This document shows positions 48,650-56,469 of a stretch of 64,000 nt of DNA, one piece after another. A program made the translations under genes and the position numbers. The DNA lies in NCBI GenBank assembly GCA_026874595.1, contig CM049310.1, positions 48,309,058 through 48,373,057 on the forward strand, written 5' to 3'. This DNA comes from Sipunculus nudus. Its lineage: Eukaryota; Annelida; Sipuncula; Golfingiida; Sipunculidae. The stretch's first letter is position 1. The number at the start of each line of letters is the position of its first letter. The notes beneath the pieces are model-generated. The model did no database searches. It had not been told where the DNA came from and was given only the letters and a program-made list of their open reading frames with translations.

Positions 48650-48885
48650 GGTTTACTACGTTTTCAAGGACGTGACGTGTTAGACAAGGAAAAATGATTG
48701 ATTGGCTTGTTTACGGGTGAATGTGACGGATTCAGATCACGGAGCAGTATGAAACAACGCAGGTCACGGAGCAGTATGAAACAACGGTAGTTCTAACAAT
48801 ACGTAAACAACTTGCTACGTTTTCAAGGTCGTGACGTGGCAGACAAGGAAAGATTAATGAGCTTGTTTACGGGTGTATGTGACTG
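48650..48885 (-). repeat. Inverted copies of the 129-bp repeat
   Basis: Two inverted units carry TACGTTTTCAAGG, TTGTTTAC (48707, 48863) and GTAAACAA (48803). One holds an internal duplication of CACGGAGCAGTATGAAACAAC, which accounts for its longer spacing. With 47171-47585 they form an inverted repeat around the gene at 47822-48379. Confidence 0.85.
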
Positions 48886-48982
48886 ATTAAGGACACAGGA
48901 CAGACGTGTGTATGACTTGGTGAACGTGTGTGGTTTGTTAGGGCTGCTGCCCGCACAGTGTGATACGACTTTCCTCATAACG

Positions 48983-48988
48983 TATAAG
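48983..48988 (+). promoter_or_regulatory. TATA-like box for the 49030 gene
   Basis: CGTATAAGTT lies about 45 bases before ATG 49030 and only 17 before ATG 49000. That position favours the downstream start. Confidence 0.45.
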
Positions 48989-49029
48989 TTACGAGGCACA
49001 TGGTCCCGGTTGTCATTCCTCGGTCGATA

Positions 49030-49569
49030 ATGGCATCAAACAGCACAGTGAACTGCGCAGATCTACCGCTACCTAACATTGCTTTGCCTCCTTACAGGCA
49101 GGCCTATATACATGAGCCTCCGCCTAGTTACGAGCAAGCCGTCCGCTCGAGCGGCACAGGACAGAATGCGGACTTGCGGGCGCTACTGCAGAAGTACCCC
49201 CACGGCCCAACACATGCGGACGAGATCAGAAAGCGTTACCACGTGAATGAGAAGTTCGTTAGGAAACTGTCCCGAGACGTGCGACTGCCGTTTGTGCAGG
49301 CAGACAAACGTGTATTCCTGCACGTCCCCGACGAGGTTCAGTACGCCCTCCACTGGGGAATCATCAGCAAAACCACGTTAGACACCATCACGGAAAAGAC
49401 TCCTGTTTTGAGGAAGCAGCGATCGCAGTTCATGTCGCACATGGAACGACGGCCCCTCGAAGATTGGATCATCCTCGAAGCCATCCTACATTACACCGGC
49501 TCTCAGGACTTGGCTTCTCCAATCACTGATACGGTGCAGAAACTAGGGTATGACCTGATGCGCTTGTAA
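49030..49569 (+). CDS. PPxY-containing protein, 179 residues
   Basis: The start is ATG 49030 (MASNS). The in-frame ATG at 49000 probably lies before the cap site and is a GTG in the sister gene. Residues 12-34 are Pro-rich and include PPSY (31-34) within EPPPSYEQAV, a classic WW-domain/late-budding motif. Residues about 48-100 (ALLQKYPHGPTHADEIRKRYHVNEKFVRKL) look helix-turn-helix-like by eye. No family recognised. Its 5' end is homologous to that of the leftward gene at 48379, so the pair are partial paralogues sharing a duplicated promoter/leader. Confidence 0.65.
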   Translation: MASNSTVNCADLPLPNIALPPYRQAYIHEPPPSYEQAVRSSGTGQNADLRALLQKYPHGPTHADEIRKRYHVNEKFVRKLSRDVRLPFVQADKRVFLHVPDEVQYALHWGIISKTTLDTITEKTPVLRKQRSQFMSHMERRPLEDWIILEAILHYTGSQDLASPITDTVQKLGYDLMRL

Positions 49570-49745
49570 CTTGCCTCGACAGGAACGTTGACGTGCTGCA
49601 GACGATTAACCGGTACTGTGACATGAATTGCTTTTTTTTTGTTCAGCTCACGTGACCGCTTCGGCTCTTGTGTTCTCAAGTGTAAACAAGTCGCTTGACA
49701 CTCCCGCGGTGCATGACTCGTGGTGCATGACTCAGCCTTGAAGGG

Positions 49746-49753
49746 TATTTAAG
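49746..49753 (+). promoter_or_regulatory. TATA box for the 49802 gene
   Basis: TATTTAAG lies 49-56 bases before the ATG. Upstream are GTGCATGACTC repeated twice, TGACTCA (AP-1-like) and GTAAACAA (49682). Confidence 0.65.
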
Positions 49754-49801
49754 CGTTGGCGCGAGGGGAGTGTGGCAGACACGCTACAGTCTCTCTACAC
49801 G

Positions 49802-50752
49802 ATGGATCGCGCCGAGGGGAACGACATGTTTACACTTCAGACGAAAGAGGAAATCGCAGCCCGTGACAAAAGGAGAGGCAAGCAGATTGTGCGTCCCATT
49901 ATGCACCAGAAGCTTAATCGTAAGCAGACCGAGCAAATGATCCACTCCGGACTCGACCGAATGGAAGGAGTACTCAAGAAAGACATCGACAGCCTGACCA
50001 AACGTGTTTCCGATTTGACAGACCGGGTTGAAAAGTTAAAAGAGAGAGTGTCACGTCCTATACAGTCCCAGTGTGATTCTGGACACGACAAGAAAAACGA
50101 ATGTGAACGTAACGATGCCCCTAAAGCAGCAGCAGCAGCAGCTGCACAAACAGCTGAATCACGTGACAAAAAGACCGACAACCCTGCACAAACAGCTGAA
50201 TCACGTGACAAAAAGACCGACAAACCTGCACAAACAGCTGAATCGCGTGAACAAAAGGCCGACAAACCTGATGAAAAGGACGTAGGAGATGGAGCATCAG
50301 ACATCACCATTCATGTGTTCTTACCGCCCTCAAAAACGTTGGAACAGGAACAGAAGGGAAAACAAGGTGCGGCTAAACAAGGTGCGGCAAAAACAGGTGT
50401 GGCAAAACAAGGTGCGGCAAAACAAGGTGCGGCAAAACAAGGTGCGACTAAAACAGGTGCGACTGCACGCAACCCAGCTCCGACTATTGTGGAGAAATTT
50501 GATGCATTAGTGGAAGGCCCATCAGGAGCTATACCTGTTAAGTTAGCAAATTTCTCCAACGGATCGTCTTTTTTTTGTGCATGCTCTGAATGCCAGCAAT
50601 GGGTATCCGAAAATCATGACAAACTGGACAAACTTGGGAAGCCTGCAGGGGAATCGCATTCGGGGGTATCTGTGGAAATGATCAAAAAACCGTCTGAGAG
50701 GCCGTTGGATGTTGCACAGGGAACTGCTGGTCCAAAAAAATCCACAGAATGA
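49802..50752 (+). CDS. Coiled-coil, low-complexity repeat protein, 316 residues
   Basis: The start is ATG 49802; the earlier GTG frame begins before the expected cap site. The N terminus is basic. Residues about 46-85 form a heptad coiled coil (DSLTKRVSDLTDRVEKLKERV). Then come an Ala tract coded by GCA repeats, three copies of QTAESR(D/E)(K/Q)K-x-D, and an Ala/Lys/Gln array of KQGAAKQGAA repeats. The C terminus (GAIPVKLANFSNGSSFFCACSECQQW) may be a small folded domain with CxCxxC. I infer an oligomeric structural or scaffold protein. The tandem-array junction lies in its GCA tract at 50124, and only this copy is full length. Confidence 0.7.
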   Translation: MDRAEGNDMFTLQTKEEIAARDKRRGKQIVRPIMHQKLNRKQTEQMIHSGLDRMEGVLKKDIDSLTKRVSDLTDRVEKLKERVSRPIQSQCDSGHDKKNECERNDAPKAAAAAAAQTAESRDKKTDNPAQTAESRDKKTDKPAQTAESREQKADKPDEKDVGDGASDITIHVFLPPSKTLEQEQKGKQGAAKQGAAKTGVAKQGAAKQGAAKQGATKTGATARNPAPTIVEKFDALVEGPSGAIPVKLANFSNGSSFFCACSECQQWVSENHDKLDKLGKPAGESHSGVSVEMIKKPSERPLDVAQGTAGPKKSTE

Positions 50753-50892
50753 ATAGAAGATGGATGTCCAGCTGGACAGAGCTGAGGACGAATCATGCTT
50801 TGGAGGTAACCTGATGCACAGAAAATGAATCACGCTTTTGCTTCTCTTTGTGATATACAGTTATGGGGCGCAATTTATTCGGCCGACGATGA

Positions 50893-50900
50893 TATAAAAG
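50893..50900 (+). promoter_or_regulatory. TATA box for the 50954 gene
   Basis: TATAAAAG lies about 60 bases before an ideal ATG context (CACCATGG). It recurs at 56409 and 61925. Confidence 0.7.
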
Positions 50901-50953
50901 TGTACAAACAAAGAACTAACCCCTCAGACTCGCATGCATTTCGACCCGTCACC

Positions 50954-51511
50954 ATGGCTGTTTTCGTTCACATGTACCCTGCGGCGACACATGAAAATTA
51001 TGACACGTGCGTCTTGTGCGGATACAGGAAGACGTATGACACTACTCGACCATGCTCTCCTGGAAGCCATCATTTTCCTGGAGAACACACAACGCTAGAT
51101 GAGTCACTGGATTGCCTGTTATGCGTCTGCATCGAACCATTTGACGGATGTGCCTCCTTATTTCATCTGGTAGGTGATATTCGTGCTCTTCACATCTATG
51201 GTGAAATCTTGGGTTACTCCTGTTTTCCTTGTGTGTTTTGCGGATGGCAGTGCGATAGGATGCAGGTGCCGTGTGTAACTGACGTCGAATGGAAACGGCT
51301 TTTGGGAAAATCGGTCTGGCTCACAGACCTGGCATGCGGTGACAGACGCGCTAGAAGATTTAATGAGAAGGTGTCCCGTTACTGGATGCACAGGCCTGTA
51401 AATGCAGTGACCGTTTTGTACAGGCGCGAGATCGGTTTACCTGTACTACAGAACCATACACGGTACATGTACAGGAGTGGACGTACATGTCGTGCGTGGC
51501 CTTCATGCTGA
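50954..51511 (+). CDS. Cys-rich zinc-binding-like protein, copy 1
   Basis: 185 residues from CACCATGG at 50954. An upstream in-frame ATG (50825) lies before the TATA box, so it is probably not used. Cys/His clusters: C19-x2-C22 with C34 and H39/H40/H45; C54-x2-C57-x-C59; and C90-x2-C93-x2-C96-x3-C100 (CFPCVFCGWQC). The C terminus is basic with aromatic residues (RRARRFNEKVSRYW). This suggests two or more zinc sites. I do not recognise the family; nuclear or ubiquitin-related roles would be guesses. Confidence 0.7.
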   Translation: MAVFVHMYPAATHENYDTCVLCGYRKTYDTTRPCSPGSHHFPGEHTTLDESLDCLLCVCIEPFDGCASLFHLVGDIRALHIYGEILGYSCFPCVFCGWQCDRMQVPCVTDVEWKRLLGKSVWLTDLACGDRRARRFNEKVSRYWMHRPVNAVTVLYRREIGLPVLQNHTRYMYRSGRTCRAWPSC

Positions 51512-51532
51512 CGTAAGCGTATCGTACGTGCA

Positions 51533-51548
51533 TATATAATATATATAG
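51533..51548 (+). promoter_or_regulatory. TATA region for the 51644 gene
   Basis: TATATAATATATATAG lies about 96 bases before the ATG. It recurs at +5,516 and +11,032. Confidence 0.6.
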
Positions 51549-51643
51549 TGGTTCGGGTGAGCTAAGACGTCAGTACAGAGTGAGACTGTCAAGGTTATCA
51601 CTTCGTGTGCAGTGTGTCTTCATCCGTGCATACACATATTCAA

Positions 51644-52420
51644 ATGGATGATATACTAGAGCTGTCCGATGAAAACACAAGCATGTTTGAGAAGAATGAA
51701 AGAGGACGTACTGCTCCAGAGCAAGAGGTTTGCTGCATATGCGGGGTTTCAGTATCATGCCTCCGCTCGCATGTTGCTGTATCTCATCTGCCTTGGTTCG
51801 CTGACCCGATCTCCGCCTGTTCTGTGTGCAGAATGAATTTCGGCGACATCTGGCATCGCAAAGAACACGAGGACAGATTCCACGCAGGACGTTCCTGCCT
51901 GCTGCACAAGGACACGTATATATGCTACATGATGCCGTATATGCAAAGCATATGCAGAATGTTGGGATGTTCGTACATGAGCAACCTCCCGCTGCTCGTG
52001 AGAACAAAGGGGTTGCAGCTTATACGTTCCTGTCAGCTTTTAGAAGGTGAGTGTCTGTACGTCGTGTCCTGGACAGGAGAGAGGCGTGGTTTTAAACCGG
52101 AAGACCCGCGTTATCTCAAGGACTGCGCGCACTGGCGTGTGCTGCTACGTCTATTGCACGCAACGAGATACCTGACAGGATACGCGTCGAGATACTCGAG
52201 TGAATACGCGACAGAGAACACTACGCCTGATGACGCCCATTACTCAGGCAACACATGCACGCGCCCCATCCTTGTCGTATCAACCAGTACACACGGCACC
52301 CGTAGAAATCGCCCAAGAGACACTCACGGCGACAGAAAACATAAAACGCGTACACGTAAAAACGCAAAGTCACGGAAACGACGTCACCAGGACGAGCATT
52401 CCAGTGGAGAAAACGTATAG
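51644..52420 (+). CDS. Two-finger, basic-tailed nuclear-type protein, copy 1
   Basis: 258 residues from ATG 51644; the longer frame would start at GTG 51605. The N terminus is acidic (DDILELSDENT). Finger-like motifs are C30-x2-C33-x9-H43-x4-H48 and C59-x2-C62-x12-H75-x4-H80. The middle is hydrophobic and aromatic with an LRLLHATRYL stretch. The tail (about 210-258) is strongly basic (RKHKTRTRKNAKSRKRRH), a likely nuclear localisation and nucleic-acid-binding region. I infer a DNA- or RNA-binding regulator. AATAAA follows three bases after the stop. Residue 140 is Val here and Phe in copies 2 and 3. Confidence 0.75.
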   Translation: MDDILELSDENTSMFEKNERGRTAPEQEVCCICGVSVSCLRSHVAVSHLPWFADPISACSVCRMNFGDIWHRKEHEDRFHAGRSCLLHKDTYICYMMPYMQSICRMLGCSYMSNLPLLVRTKGLQLIRSCQLLEGECLYVVSWTGERRGFKPEDPRYLKDCAHWRVLLRLLHATRYLTGYASRYSSEYATENTTPDDAHYSGNTCTRPILVVSTSTHGTRRNRPRDTHGDRKHKTRTRKNAKSRKRRHQDEHSSGENV

Positions 52421-52422
52421 AT

Positions 52423-52428
52423 AATAAA
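52423..52428 (+). terminator. Polyadenylation signal
   Basis: AATAAA lies immediately after the TAG of the 51644 gene. It recurs in the later copies (57939, 63455). Confidence 0.7.
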
Positions 52429-52735
52429 AAAAAAACAGTTTATATCCAGTCGACGGCCTTAATGCTTTGTTGGAAAAAGAGCATGGACTAATTTGAATTG
52501 AAATTCAAACGAATTAACATTTCTTCTTAAAGGCGAATTAATATTGTTTGTAAAGTCACTGTCCTTTCCGTCACGTCAAATATTGTGCTTCATCTCAGCG
52601 CCATGTGTATTGTTTGTATGTATGCTTGATTTGCACGCAGTAAAAATATTGTCCTGCTTTAACGGGTGTCTGTCGTTCTTTACGCATGCCACATTTACAC
52701 ACACTCACAAACATGAATCACACACACACACAAAC

Positions 52736-52873
52736 ATGAATCACGCACCAAAGGCATCGCAACAGGAAAAAAAGCGGGGGAGCTCCCGGTGTATGTTACG
52801 TGCACATGAAGGTTATATGTATGCATGCATGGAAACGTATGGCAGGTATCAGTACGAAACATACACTCAATAA
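52736..52873 (+). CDS. Possible 45-residue ORF
   Basis: ATG 52736 starts a short frame with a basic N part (KASQQEKKRGSSR) and a Tyr-rich tail (YGRYQYETYTQ). It follows a CACACA repeat and lacks a clear TATA box. The stretch 52429-52735 is otherwise non-coding. Same frame at 58252-58389 and 63768-63905. Weak candidate. Confidence 0.25.
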   Translation: MNHAPKASQQEKKRGSSRCMLRAHEGYMYACMETYGRYQYETYTQ

Positions 52874-52984
52874 TATCAAAGTTGTGTTTATTTTGGTTTA
52901 ATTACATGCTTCATCACGCAGTACTTCGGTAACAAAACACTGTCAGGTACAATGAAACGGAGAACCATGCATGTCCGACCTGTG

Positions 52985-53452
52985 TTACTCTTTTTTGGAG
53001 ACCTCGACCTTTCCCGGTGTCATTTCGGACAAGATCCTGTCCATTTGTGTTAGGTCTTCCCTCATCTCATGCAACAGTTGCGTCATTTTTTGTAACCTCC
53101 CAACCATCACTTCCGCTGTACGTGGTGTCCAGGAACTCTGGGTCTGGTCCGGCGTGTGGCCCGACAATGGGTTTCGACGTCCTCTCCCGCGACGGCGGAG
53201 TGTGCGTGCTCGTGTACTCGTTTCACCACCATCTGTCATGCTTGTGTCAGACTTCTCCGCCTGTTCAAGCGTAGAACGTTCCTCCCTGCACGTAGCACGG
53301 TCCAGTGTGCTAGGGATTGTATTCTCATGCGTTGGTTCGCCTTCTCCGATGTACCACTGTACTTGGGAAGTTTCGTTATGAACGACGTCATTAACATCTT
53401 CGGGGTCTTCGTGGGTAACGTAATGCCGAGACCTGCTGAACATGGCACCCAT
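52985..53452 (-). CDS. Basic/coiled protein with N-myristoylation-like start, copy 1
   Basis: 155 residues from ATG 53452. It begins MGAMFSRS, fitting the MG-x-x-x-S N-myristoylation pattern. An acidic first third is followed by RARTLRRRGRGRRNP (basic, RG-rich) and a C-terminal helix with heptad-like hydrophobics (VGRLQKMTQLLHEMREDL). A TATA box (TATAAAG on the - strand, 53562-53568) lies about 110 bases upstream with no intervening ATG. AATAAA on the - strand lies about 95 bases past the stop (near 52888). It could be a membrane-associated tegument- or matrix-like protein; the role is unproven. It is divergent with the ankyrin gene. Confidence 0.65.
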   Translation of the reverse strand: MGAMFSRSRHYVTHEDPEDVNDVVHNETSQVQWYIGEGEPTHENTIPSTLDRATCREERSTLEQAEKSDTSMTDGGETSTRARTLRRRGRGRRNPLSGHTPDQTQSSWTPRTAEVMVGRLQKMTQLLHEMREDLTQMDRILSEMTPGKVEVSKKE

Positions 53453-53775
53453 GACACACCGACTTTGCTGTATAATGATATAAAGACAACCGAGCGGTTG
53501 TGCGTGTCGTCAATCACGACGCCTCCTCCTGTCTGGACCGCACTGAACGAAATGAGTCTAGCTTTATAAGCAAGCGGGTGACTGGCGTTTGACGTCACAT
53601 GCCGTGGGCGGAGTCAATGTCGCATGTATTTGCGTTGCACGTGTACAGCTACGCCCCGTCTTGACCAGACTTTGCACTGAAACACGGACGGGCCACATGT
53701 CGTCAGCCGACGAATACTAATAAAACCCACAGTGCAATCGACACGGTCACACTGTAATACAGGCGTGTTTCAGCA
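53453..53775. promoter_or_regulatory. Divergent promoter between the coiled and IkappaB-like genes
   Basis: It holds the leftward TATA box (53562-53568), a perfect CRE palindrome TGACGTCA (53590-53597), a GC-box-like GGGCGG (about 53608), and the rightward TATA-like TAATAAAA (53718-53725), 51-58 bases before the ATG. It recurs at 58969-59291. Confidence 0.6.
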
Positions 53776-54912
53776 ATGTCACGAGAGCGGTTTAACAGGG
53801 AAAACCCGCGCTTTCAACGGATGTTAGACAATATACATAACATGGACGACGAAGAAGATGACGCTGACGATGATTTAGGAGCCGTAGGATGGAGTTTTCA
53901 GCAGGAACTTCCAGGACATATTCACCGTGGCCTTATGGATGAGTCGCTCCAGATGGCACGCGCAAACCCACGCGCAGCAGCAGCACTAGCCGCGTTCTAC
54001 GCCGGTGTTCCGGTTGATGACGACGACGTAGGTTTCAGTGAAGAGATGGATGACGATTCTGACATGGAAGACATGGCGTGTAGTATGAATGACTGCGTGC
54101 TGTCAGAAGCAGACGCAGGCGTGGTACCCGATGTTAAGAACACAGGCGCGGGAGAAAGATACACTCAGGAACAGTTGCGTCGCACAGACGAAACTGGGAG
54201 GACTGCGCTGCACAGGCTAATCGAAGAGGGAAGGTATGATGTGGTTTCCCGTATACTGGCAGGGCTGAAAGGACCGAGCTGCTATGTGAAAGGACAGGAA
54301 TGCTATGCTGTGTTGAACATTCCCAACAAGAAAGGCCGAACGTGCCTTCACTTGGCTGTCATGAAAGGACAGGCATGCTTGGCAAGGCAACTGGTCATGC
54401 ACGGTGCTGTTTTAGAGGCTCGGGACTCAGATGGTAACACGCCCCTCCACATAGCCTGCGCACGAGGTGACCTGTCGACCGTTAAATGCCTGACAGCAGT
54501 CCTGGGGGAAGAGATGTTGAACATCCCATACTTTGTGCCGTTCACCAAGTTACCTCAAGACATGGACGCGGTAAACAAGGAAGGTCTGGGATTTATGCAC
54601 CTCGCAGCAGCTTGCGGGGTGGAGGAACTGACGGTTCACCTGGTGAACAAGTTGGGAGCGGACGTAAACCAACGGGAAACCCGCAGTGGCAGAACGGCAC
54701 TGCACATAGCAGCTGCAGCCGGTTTGAGTACCATGGTTCGGTGCCTGATCGAGAGATGCGGCGCAGACGTACACGTTAAGTCGTCCGACGGCTGGACACC
54801 CATACAGTCAGCTATGATGGAAAACCAACAGGAAACAGCTGAAATCCTTTTGAATTATATTAAGAAATGCGGCAAAGAAACGTCGGAGGAAAGCGATATA
54901 GATGAATGCTGA
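53776..54912 (+). CDS. IkappaB-like ankyrin-repeat protein, copy 1
   Basis: 378 residues, intronless. The N-terminal 135 residues are acidic (DDEEDDADDD at 24-33; DDDSDMEDM at 92-100). Six ankyrin repeats follow at about 140-165, 186-215, 218-245, 268-297, 304-333 and 338-360, with hallmarks GRTCLHLAV, GNTPLHIAC, GRTALHIAA and LGADVNQRE. The order and the specific phrases (ARDSDGNTPLHIAC, LGADVNxxE-x-x-x-GRTALH) match IkappaB/Cactus rather than generic ankyrins. No DSG-x-x-S phosphodegron is visible, and a PEST-like tail is reduced to an acidic end (SEESDIDEC). I infer a captured inhibitor that binds Rel/NF-kappaB and resists signal-driven degradation. A host gene copy is the alternative. Confidence 0.85.
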   Translation: MSRERFNRENPRFQRMLDNIHNMDDEEDDADDDLGAVGWSFQQELPGHIHRGLMDESLQMARANPRAAAALAAFYAGVPVDDDDVGFSEEMDDDSDMEDMACSMNDCVLSEADAGVVPDVKNTGAGERYTQEQLRRTDETGRTALHRLIEEGRYDVVSRILAGLKGPSCYVKGQECYAVLNIPNKKGRTCLHLAVMKGQACLARQLVMHGAVLEARDSDGNTPLHIACARGDLSTVKCLTAVLGEEMLNIPYFVPFTKLPQDMDAVNKEGLGFMHLAAACGVEELTVHLVNKLGADVNQRETRSGRTALHIAAAAGLSTMVRCLIERCGADVHVKSSDGWTPIQSAMMENQQETAEILLNYIKKCGKETSEESDIDEC

Positions 54913-55383
54913 GGCGTATGTGTTTAATAAGCGAACTGTCAGGATGTAATCCTGTTTACTCCGCACACAAAATATACGTCGCCCGATTAGTGTTTTTAGT
55001 AGTGGAGCATATAAACATTTACGTCATTGGGTTTTTACTTTTACTTAAGCGTCATACCGGGTATTTCCAAGCGTCAGTTGGTATACTGCACACCTGCCAG
55101 AACGTGGGTACGACGCCGTGGTAACATAACCGCTAACACGTAGATTTTCCCGGATGTGTACTACGTCGGTGTACTTTTTGGAATTCACCCAATCAGTGAG
55201 TCATCGTCGGTTTTCCCCATGTAAATCATATGCTTGCGTAAACAAGTCAGGAGGGTATGAGTCAGGAGAATTTTTCCCCCAATCAGAGACTTTCTATTGG
55301 TTGTCACTAGGAAGCATTGTGTATAAATGTGCCTGACCAGTGCCAACGTCTACATTTTGGATGAACGTCTTTATCGCCGTACC
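54913..55383 (+). promoter_or_regulatory. Intergenic region and promoter of the 55384 gene
   Basis: It contains two AP-1 sites TGAGTCA (55197-55203 and 55258-55264), two CCAATCA boxes (about 55189 and 55279), an inverted CCAAT (ATTGG, 55296), GTAAACAA (55238-55245) and TATAAAT (55322-55328), 56-62 bases before the ATG. This is the richest promoter in the block. Confidence 0.6.
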
Positions 55384-55641
55384 ATGGCCAGCAGGCGGCA
55401 AATTGAATGCATTGAACTTGCTAGAATGTGCGCGGAAGTGTCTGAGTACTCTACCCAGGGTGATAACTTCATAGACAAGTCTGCGTACTCAACAGAAAGC
55501 GTTAATGTCACGGACGATGACATGAATACAGGGGAAACACTTTCAGAAATGGACACTTCATTGACAAGCATTGACAACGGAACTGGCGGGCTATTACTAG
55601 TGTCGAGTCCGACGTGTACCTCGGTTCATTTGTCGGTTTAA
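55384..55641 (+). CDS. Small Ser/Thr/acidic protein ending at the array junction, copy 1
   Basis: 85 residues from ATG 55384 (ACCATGG); the earlier in-frame ATG overlaps the TATA box. The sequence is rich in Ser, Thr, Asp and Glu (SVNVTDDDMNTGETLSEMD). Its stop TAA (55639-55641) is made of one base from this side of the junction and the AA shared with the next unit. The original C terminus may therefore have been lost, or the stop created, by the duplication. The codons right after the stop continue in frame as the Ala-tract protein. No family recognised. Confidence 0.6.
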   Translation: MASRRQIECIELARMCAEVSEYSTQGDNFIDKSAYSTESVNVTDDDMNTGETLSEMDTSLTSIDNGTGGLLLVSSPTCTSVHLSV

Positions 55642-56268
55642 GCAGCAGCAGCAGCAGCTGCACAAACAGCTGAATCACGTGACAAAAAGACCGACAACCC
55701 TGCACAAACAGCTGAATCACGTGACAAAAAGACCGACAAACCTGCACAAACAGCTGAATCGCGTGAACAAAAGGCCGACAAACCTGATGAAAAGGACGTA
55801 GGAGATGGAGCATCAGACATCACCATTCATGTGTTCTTACCGCCCTCAAAAACGTTGGAACAGGAACAGAAGGGAAAACAAGGTGCGGCTAAACAAGGTG
55901 CGGCAAAAACAGGTGTGGCAAAACAAGGTGCGGCAAAACAAGGTGCGGCAAAACAAGGTGCGACTAAAACAGGTGCGACTGCACGCAACCCAGCTCCGAC
56001 TATTGTGGAGAAATTTGATGCATTAGTGGAAGGCCCATCAGGAGCTATACCTGTTAAGTTAGCAAATTTCTCCAACGGATCGTCTTTTTTTTGTGCATGC
56101 TCTGAATGCCAGCAATGGGTATCCGAAAATCATGACAAACTGGACAAACTTGGGAAGCCTGCAGGGGAATCGCATTCGGGGGTATCTGTGGAAATGATCA
56201 AAAAACCGTCTGAGAGGCCGTTGGATGTTGCACAGGGAACTGCTGGTCCAAAAAAATCCACAGAATGA
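55642..56268 (+). pseudogene. 5'-truncated copy of the coiled-coil repeat protein (copy 2)
   Basis: It is identical to codons from the Ala tract onward of the 49802 gene but lacks promoter, ATG and coiled coil. There is no in-frame ATG until near the C terminus. It could only be made by readthrough of the preceding TAA or from a spliced or internal start. Confidence 0.8.
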
Positions 56269-56469
56269 ATAGAAGATGGATGTCCAGCTGGACAGAGCTG
56301 AGGACGAATCATGCTTTGGAGGTAACCTGATGCACAGAAAATGAATCACGCTTTTGCTTCTCTTTGTGATATACAGTTATGGGGCGCAATTTATTCGGCC
56401 GACGATGATATAAAAGTGTACAAACAAAGAACTAACCCCTCAGACTCGCATGCATTTCGACCCGTCACC

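Noticed and set aside
49772-49801. Upstream extension of the coiled-coil gene, and similar GTG-initiated extensions at 48409 and 51605
   Set aside because: They would need GTG starts in a eukaryotic or viral-eukaryotic setting, and the first lies about at the expected cap site.
52971-53381. 136-residue + strand ORF opposite the coiled protein (and similar antisense ORFs at 49837, 51570, 53156)
   Set aside because: They are shadows of better-supported genes; the opposite frames have promoters, poly(A) signals and coherent composition.
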